In this document: positions 59,546 through 64,000 of the stretch, one piece after another | Numbering within the stretch: the stretch's first letter is position 1 | Layout: each line of letters opens with the position of its first letter | Assembly: GCA_965660875.1 (NCBI GenBank) | Contig: CBFIBQ010000005.1 | Location: forward strand, 68,708-132,707 | Source of the DNA: UBA6770 sp965660875 | GTDB taxonomy: Bacteria > Bacteroidota > Bacteroidia > Flavobacteriales_G > Salibacteraceae | Length of the DNA: 64,000 bases | Direction: 5' to 3' | Made by a program: the position numbers and the translations under genes | The notes under the pieces: model-generated | Databases searched by the model: none | The model's input: the letters and a program-made list of their open reading frames with translations, nothing else | Told to the model about the DNA's origin: nothing

Positions 59546-61093
59546 ATGGCAGCAAACGAGGATCCACTAAAAAAAATAGTAGCACACGCTAAAGAATATG
59601 GATACGTTTTTCCTTCAAGCGAGATTTATGACGGGTTAAGCGCAACATACGATTACGGTATTTATGGGGTTGAATTAAAAAACAACATCAAAGAATATTG
59701 GTGGAAAACCATGGTTCATGGTAATGAGAATATTGTTGGGCTCGATTCAGCCATTTTTATGCACCCAGCTACCTGGAAGGCTTCAGGACATGTTGATGCA
59801 TTTAATGACCCTCTAATAGACAACAAGGACTCTAAAAAGCGCTATAGAGCAGATGTCCTTCTTGAGGATTATATGGAGAAAATTAGAATTCAGAAGATTG
59901 GAAAGGAAGTCAAAAAAGCAGCGAAGCGATTTGGTGCTGACTTTGATGAAGCAACCTTCATGGAAACTAACCCACGAGTACTTCAATATTCAAAAAAGAT
60001 TGAGGATATTTCTAAAAAAATGGCCACACTTCTATCAGAAGGAGATTTAGCTGGCTTGAAGGGATTAATAGAGGAATTAGGAATAGTTTGTCCAGTTTCA
60101 GGCACTGCCAATTGGACCGATGTTCGTCAGTTTAACCTCATGTTTAGCACGGAACTTGGCTCTGCAGCTGATGATTCCAGTAAAATTTATTTAAGGCCCG
60201 AAACCTGTCAAGGTATTTTTGTGAATTTTTTGAACGTTCAAAAATCAGGTCGAATGAAGGTGCCTTTCGGGGTTGCGCAGATAGGAAAAGCATTTCGCAA
60301 TGAAATTATTGCAAGACAGTTTATTTTCAGAATGCGTGAATTTGAACAAATGGAAATGCAATACTTTGTAAAGCCAGGTACTGAATTGAAGGCTTACGAA
60401 GAGTGGAAAGAACGAAGACTTAAATGGCACAAGAATTTAGGAGTCGACGCGGGTAAACTCAGGGTACACGACCACATTAAATTGGCGCACTATGCAAATG
60501 CTGCTGCGGATATTGAGTTTGATTTTCCGATGGGTTTTAAAGAATTGGAAGGAATACACTCGCGTACCGATTTTGATTTAAAAAGTCATGAAGAAGAGTC
60601 GGGCAAGAAACTAAGATATTTTGATCCTGAGGAAAATAAAAACTACGTTCCCTATGTTGTAGAAACCTCAATTGGTTTAGACCGGATGTTTTTAGCCGTT
60701 TTCTCAAGTGCATTGGAAGAAGAAAGCTTAGAAGGTGGAACTACGCGTGTTGTATTAAAATTGCCTCCAGCGCTAGCCCCGGTTAAATGTGCGATTCTTC
60801 CATTATTAAAAAAAGATGGATTGCCTGAACTGGCTCGTGAAATTTATGCTGATTTAAAACTCGACTTTAATATTCAGTACGACGAAAAAGATGCAATTGG
60901 AAAGCGCTACAGAAGACAAGATGCAATTGGAACTCCATTTGCAATAACCGTCGATCATGATTCCTTGGAAGATAGAACGGTAACACTGCGCGATAGAGAT
61001 TCTATGGAGCAATCTAGAGTGTCTATTGCCGAGTTAAAGATATTATTAAAAGAAAAAACAAGTATGTCTGAACTTGTAAGGGGAGCTTTATAG
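59546..61093 (+). CDS. glyS: Glycyl-tRNA synthetase (single-chain class II)
   Basis: From the ATG at 59546 the protein has 515 residues. It is the GRS1-type homodimeric synthetase: YVFPSSEIYDGLSATYDYGIYGVELKNN, motif 2 FRNEIIARQFIFRMREFEQMEMQYF, DPLIDNKDSKKRYRAD, and a motif-3 region VVETSIGLDRMFLAVFSSA, followed by the anticodon-binding domain. An upstream TTG (59528) is in frame but less likely. It overlaps the murF stop by six bases. Confidence 0.96.
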   Translation: MAANEDPLKKIVAHAKEYGYVFPSSEIYDGLSATYDYGIYGVELKNNIKEYWWKTMVHGNENIVGLDSAIFMHPATWKASGHVDAFNDPLIDNKDSKKRYRADVLLEDYMEKIRIQKIGKEVKKAAKRFGADFDEATFMETNPRVLQYSKKIEDISKKMATLLSEGDLAGLKGLIEELGIVCPVSGTANWTDVRQFNLMFSTELGSAADDSSKIYLRPETCQGIFVNFLNVQKSGRMKVPFGVAQIGKAFRNEIIARQFIFRMREFEQMEMQYFVKPGTELKAYEEWKERRLKWHKNLGVDAGKLRVHDHIKLAHYANAAADIEFDFPMGFKELEGIHSRTDFDLKSHEEESGKKLRYFDPEENKNYVPYVVETSIGLDRMFLAVFSSALEEESLEGGTTRVVLKLPPALAPVKCAILPLLKKDGLPELAREIYADLKLDFNIQYDEKDAIGKRYRRQDAIGTPFAITVDHDSLEDRTVTLRDRDSMEQSRVSIAELKILLKEKTSMSELVRGAL

Positions 61094-62365
61094 CACTTCT
61101 ACAACTTCCTCTAAGCGGATTCCTCTGGATCCTTTCAAAAGGATTTGACTGTTTCGAATCGGGTTTGAAACAATATGATCAATTAAATCAAACCGGTCTT
61201 TAAACCAGTAAACTGAAGGGCTGAAGTTGGTTTTTTTAAACTCATTTCCTACTAAATAAACTTCCAACCTATAGGACATGAGTTGATCTACAATGGACTG
61301 ATGTTCTTTTTTACTTTCCGAACCCAATTCCAACATATCTCCGAGAATTATAACGCGTTGTTCCTTTAATTGCTGTTTGTTGAAACTATCCAGTGCGGCT
61401 TCTAAACTGGAAGGGTTAGAGTTGTAGGCATCTAGAAAAATTGAATTATCACCCTTTTCCAAAAAAACCGATCGTAAGTTATTCGGCTGATAGCTACATA
61501 TTGCCTCATGGATGTCTTTTTCATCCACCTTGAAGTAGCTACCAATAGCAAAGGCCATTTGAATATTGAATATGTTGTACTCTCCAATAAGCTTAGTGAG
61601 ATGATTTTTGTCTGATGGGTCTTTATACTCTATAAAAGGTTTTGCTTGATTAAGACTAAGGTAATAGCCTGTATTGGCTCCCCCAAAACTGATTTGGTTT
61701 CCGACTTCACTTGCTAGTTCCTCAATTTCAGGTTCGAACTGTGGAATGAAAGCAATGCCGTTTTCTTTGTCGATATAATCAAATAGTTCTTTTTTAGCTA
61801 GTTTATTGTTTTCAAAGGAGCCAAAACCTTCAATATGGTCTTTACCTACGTTGGTTACCAAAGCATGTGTAGGTGCCCCTATTTCTGATAACAAGGCAAT
61901 CTCACCCATATGGTTGTCTCCCATTTCAAGTATGCAAAACTCAGTGTCTTGTGGCATGCTCAAAAGAGTTAGTGGAAGTCCAATATGATTATTAAAATTA
62001 CCAGGGGTGGAATGACACTTGAACTTTCTGGAAATTACACAATGTATAAGCTCTTTGGCTGTTGTTTTTCCGTTAGAACCTGTGATGGCTAAAACCGGAA
62101 TATCAAATTGTTTTCGATAATCGTGTGCTAATGTCTGAAGTGCTTTTAAAGCGTCATTGACCACAATGATACGCTCGTTATCTTCAAATTTTTGTTCGTC
62201 AACAACTGCATACTTAGCTCCAGACTCAATCGCTTTAAGTGCAAATTCGTTTCCGTTAAAATTCTCCCCTTTTAATGCAAAAAAAAGCGACCCTTCAGTT
62301 ATGTTTCTCGTGTCGGTAGAAACCTTGTAGTTACAAGATTTATAAGTATCAAGCAAGTTTTTCAT
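61088..62365 (-). CDS. murF: UDP-N-acetylmuramoyl-tripeptide--D-alanyl-D-alanine ligase (MurF)
   Basis: The 425-residue Mur ligase adds D-Ala-D-Ala in peptidoglycan precursor synthesis. The N-terminal UDP-binding domain has STDTRNITEGSLFFALKGENFNGNEF; the P-loop is VLAITGSNGKTTAKELI (about residues 93-109); ILEMGDNHMGEIALLS and LDAYNSNPSSLEAAL are typical of MurF. It follows gldJ, an order seen in Flavobacteriia, but a terminator stands between them. Confidence 0.96.
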   Translation of the reverse strand: MKNLLDTYKSCNYKVSTDTRNITEGSLFFALKGENFNGNEFALKAIESGAKYAVVDEQKFEDNERIIVVNDALKALQTLAHDYRKQFDIPVLAITGSNGKTTAKELIHCVISRKFKCHSTPGNFNNHIGLPLTLLSMPQDTEFCILEMGDNHMGEIALLSEIGAPTHALVTNVGKDHIEGFGSFENNKLAKKELFDYIDKENGIAFIPQFEPEIEELASEVGNQISFGGANTGYYLSLNQAKPFIEYKDPSDKNHLTKLIGEYNIFNIQMAFAIGSYFKVDEKDIHEAICSYQPNNLRSVFLEKGDNSIFLDAYNSNPSSLEAALDSFNKQQLKEQRVIILGDMLELGSESKKEHQSIVDQLMSYRLEVYLVGNEFKKTNFSPSVYWFKDRFDLIDHIVSNPIRNSQILLKGSRGIRLEEVVEVL

Positions 62366-62381
62366 AGCGTAAAAATAAAAA

Positions 62382-62411
62382 AGCCGTTTCGAAGACTCGA
62401 AACGGCTTTAA
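62382..62411 (-). terminator. Intrinsic terminator between gldJ and murF
   Basis: AAAGCCGTTTCGA pairs perfectly with TCGAAACGGCTTT (13 bp) around a four-base loop. On the minus strand it is followed by TTTATTTTT. The murF start is 17 bases further on, so murF would need read-through or an own promoter. Confidence 0.88.
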
Positions 62412-62435
62412 GTACTTTATAAAAGAGAATTGTTA

Positions 62436-63920
62436 CTAATTGCCAAGACCAGTAGGGCTTCCTACTCTGTCCATAGCACATCGGAATCCTAAATATGCTG
62501 TTCTTTGTGTTTCTTCTAAAAACCTTCTTGTTCCTGGATTCATGTAATATGCTCTATCTCTCCAACTACCACCTTTGTATACTCTAGTGTCGTCGTTTAC
62601 AAGAGACTTTTTACCATATTCATACATGAAGGTAGTTTCTGTTTTTTTGTCATCAGTATTCTCAAAGTCATCTCCCCAATGCAAACGGTCGATGTGCGAC
62701 TCGTAATCACCGTCAAGGAAATTAATATTATCAGCTCTTTGGTAATTTCTTCTATCTAAGTTTTCTTCTTCCGTTACATCCACTTTTTGAAGTCTCCCCA
62801 AGCTATCTTTTTCCGCTATGTATCCTTCTTCATCAACCAACAGCTTTTGGTAAACATTACCTCTAAATGGACGGAAGTCACTATTATCTTCAGTGTTCAG
62901 TGGTCTGTAAACATCCATAACCCACTCACTTACATTACCTGCCATATTGTACAAGCCGTAGTCGTTTGGCCAATAAGCATAAACTGGGTTTGTAATGTCG
63001 GCATTGTCATTTAATTTTCCAGCAATACCCATGTTATCACCACGTCCTCTTTTAAAGTTCGCCATCATACTACCGATATACTCTTCTTCTGGATTTCTAA
63101 CAGCGTGCCCATTCCAAGGCCAAAGTCTTCGTTCAATGATGCGCTCACCTAGAGAGTTTCCAATCAGGCCATAAGCAGCGTACTCCCATTCAGCTTCGGT
63201 TGGTAGACGGTACTTCGGTAGCATAATGCCATCTTCCATACGTACCCTTCTGTAACCAGTTCCATTTGGATTCATATCTACAACTCCTTCTGCTGCTTTT
63301 CCACTTTCGTACTGGCCTGCATAGTATGCGTCGGTATTGAAGTTGTCTTCTGCTGCTTGATTCACATAGTGTTCAAGAATTCCTTCACGAATTAAAATAA
63401 ACTCATTAACTCTATCCGTTCTCCAAAGACAATAATCATTTGCTTGTTTCCAAGTGATACCCACAACTGGATAATCTCTGTATGCAGGGTGTCTTAAATA
63501 ATAATCTACATAAGGTTCGTTATAAGCGAGTTTATCTCGCCAAACCAAGGTGTCTGGAAGTGCTTTTACAATTACTTCGGGGTAATCTGCGCCAAACACT
63601 CTACCCAACCAATACAGGTATTCCAACCAAAAGTGGTTGGTTACTTCGGTTTCATCCATGTAAAAGGAGGATACAGTAACTCTTCTTGGGTAATTGTTCC
63701 AGTCGAACATAACGTCTTGTTCTACTCGACCTTGAGTAAACGTACCACCTTCAATGAGCACCAAGTTGGGTCCAGTCTCTTGTTCTTCAAAAGGCATTTT
63801 TTGAAAACCTCCATTTTTGGAATCATTATAATTCCAACCAGTGGCAGACGATTGCTCATAACCGCAGGAAGCAAATGTTCCTATTACCGCGATTAGTAAG
63901 CTAAGTTTCAATAATTTCAT
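62436..63920 (-). CDS. gldJ: Gliding-motility/T9SS lipoprotein GldJ
   Basis: From the ATG at 63920 the protein has 494 residues. The signal peptide ends in the lipobox GTFASCGYE. It has a formylglycine-generating-enzyme-like fold (GPNLVLIEGGTFTQG, WNNYPRRVTVSSFYMDETEVTN, RLPTEAEWEYAAYG, YNMAGNVSEWVMDVY, GGSWRDRAYYMNPGTRRF) with large insertions, as in GldJ. GldJ forms part of the gliding/T9SS apparatus and stabilises other Gld proteins. The murF neighbour fits the known order. Confidence 0.92.
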   Translation of the reverse strand: MKLLKLSLLIAVIGTFASCGYEQSSATGWNYNDSKNGGFQKMPFEEQETGPNLVLIEGGTFTQGRVEQDVMFDWNNYPRRVTVSSFYMDETEVTNHFWLEYLYWLGRVFGADYPEVIVKALPDTLVWRDKLAYNEPYVDYYLRHPAYRDYPVVGITWKQANDYCLWRTDRVNEFILIREGILEHYVNQAAEDNFNTDAYYAGQYESGKAAEGVVDMNPNGTGYRRVRMEDGIMLPKYRLPTEAEWEYAAYGLIGNSLGERIIERRLWPWNGHAVRNPEEEYIGSMMANFKRGRGDNMGIAGKLNDNADITNPVYAYWPNDYGLYNMAGNVSEWVMDVYRPLNTEDNSDFRPFRGNVYQKLLVDEEGYIAEKDSLGRLQKVDVTEEENLDRRNYQRADNINFLDGDYESHIDRLHWGDDFENTDDKKTETTFMYEYGKKSLVNDDTRVYKGGSWRDRAYYMNPGTRRFLEETQRTAYLGFRCAMDRVGSPTGLGN

Positions 63921-63947
63921 ATCCAAATTTTTTAGATAACGACTTTT

Positions 63948-63955
63948 CAAATATA
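63948..63955 (-). promoter_or_regulatory. Candidate -7 box (TATATTTG) for gldJ
   Basis: On the minus strand TATATTTG lies 27 bases before the gldJ ATG. The 80 bases from 63921 to the window end hold only this element and AT-rich sequence. Confidence 0.4.
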
Positions 63956-64000
63956 ATAGTATAAATTGAATTAAAATTTAGGGCAAGCTATTGGTCTAAA

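Noticed and set aside
1..64000. CRISPR arrays, insertion sequences, prophage, toxin-antitoxin, tRNA or rRNA genes
   Set aside because: No direct-repeat array, transposase, integrase or tRNA cloverleaf pattern was seen in either strand on reading; composition and gene content look uniformly core.

Overview
The window is chromosomal DNA of a Bacteroidota bacterium, most likely a Flavobacteriales member (Cryomorphaceae or a related family; the family is inference). Evidence: TonB-dependent receptors with a carboxypeptidase-like N-terminal domain, type IX secretion (T9SS) C-terminal sorting domains, GldJ, two OmpH/Skp genes after BamA, DUF6089, DUF4270, DUF4296 and HU-CCDC81/SPOR proteins, a short region-1.1-less RpoD, and promoter elements of the Bacteroidota type (TAnnTTTG at -7) in place of E. 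coli -10/-35 boxes. The DNA is AT-rich, dense and mostly core. No tRNA, rRNA, insertion sequence, prophage or CRISPR array was found, and no gene-free stretch exceeds 300 bases.

Layout. 1-5.2 kb: the N-terminus of a TonB-dependent receptor (runs off the left edge), lepA, metF, murI and two ompH genes. 5.2-13.5 kb: envelope biogenesis (bamA, uppS, two DUF6089 genes, nadK, CBS-ACT protein) on the minus strand, then pdxJ and an alpha/beta hydrolase on the plus strand. 13.5-25.7 kb: a seven-gene minus-strand cluster of three secreted proteins (a T9SS-type endonuclease/exonuclease/phosphatase, a 702-residue protein and an OB-fold-like protein), then a lipoprotein, a large TonB-dependent receptor, a PorV/PorQ-like barrel and an NHL-repeat lipoprotein; a strong intrinsic terminator splits the secreted half from the outer-membrane half. 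This cluster is the best candidate for an undescribed system. 25.8-33.3 kb: dolichol-phosphate-mannose synthase-like GT2, dihydroorotase, DUF4296 lipoprotein, RibD-type reductase, epimerase, tyrS, an orphan LuxE-like protein and two small lipoproteins.

33.3-44.6 kb: calcium P-type ATPase, then a minus-strand exbB-exbD-tonB-GT39-folC operon that would energise the TonB receptors, with a perfect inverted repeat at its predicted transcription start; NhaD antiporter, Glu/Leu dehydrogenase and AnmK. 44.6-50.5 kb: acyl-CoA dehydrogenase, hflX, rpoD, HU-CCDC81/SPOR protein, gamma-carbonic anhydrase. 50.5-54.7 kb: glmS, DUF4270 and a shortened glycogen-synthase-like gene lacking the ADP-glucose motif. 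54.7-61.1 kb: plus-strand panC-panD-flippase-like-rfaE2-radA-NUDIX-glyS. 61.1-63.9 kb: gldJ then murF, separated by a near-perfect terminator.

Functional threads: envelope building (BamA, OmpH, UppS, MurI, MurF, GlmS, AnmK, RfaE2), TonB-dependent import with its energising complex, and T9SS export with GldJ. Several genes carry intrinsic terminators immediately upstream of, or inside, the next gene's start, suggesting operon attenuation; several -7 boxes lie so close to start codons that leaderless mRNAs are likely. All functional calls are by reading; no database search was run.
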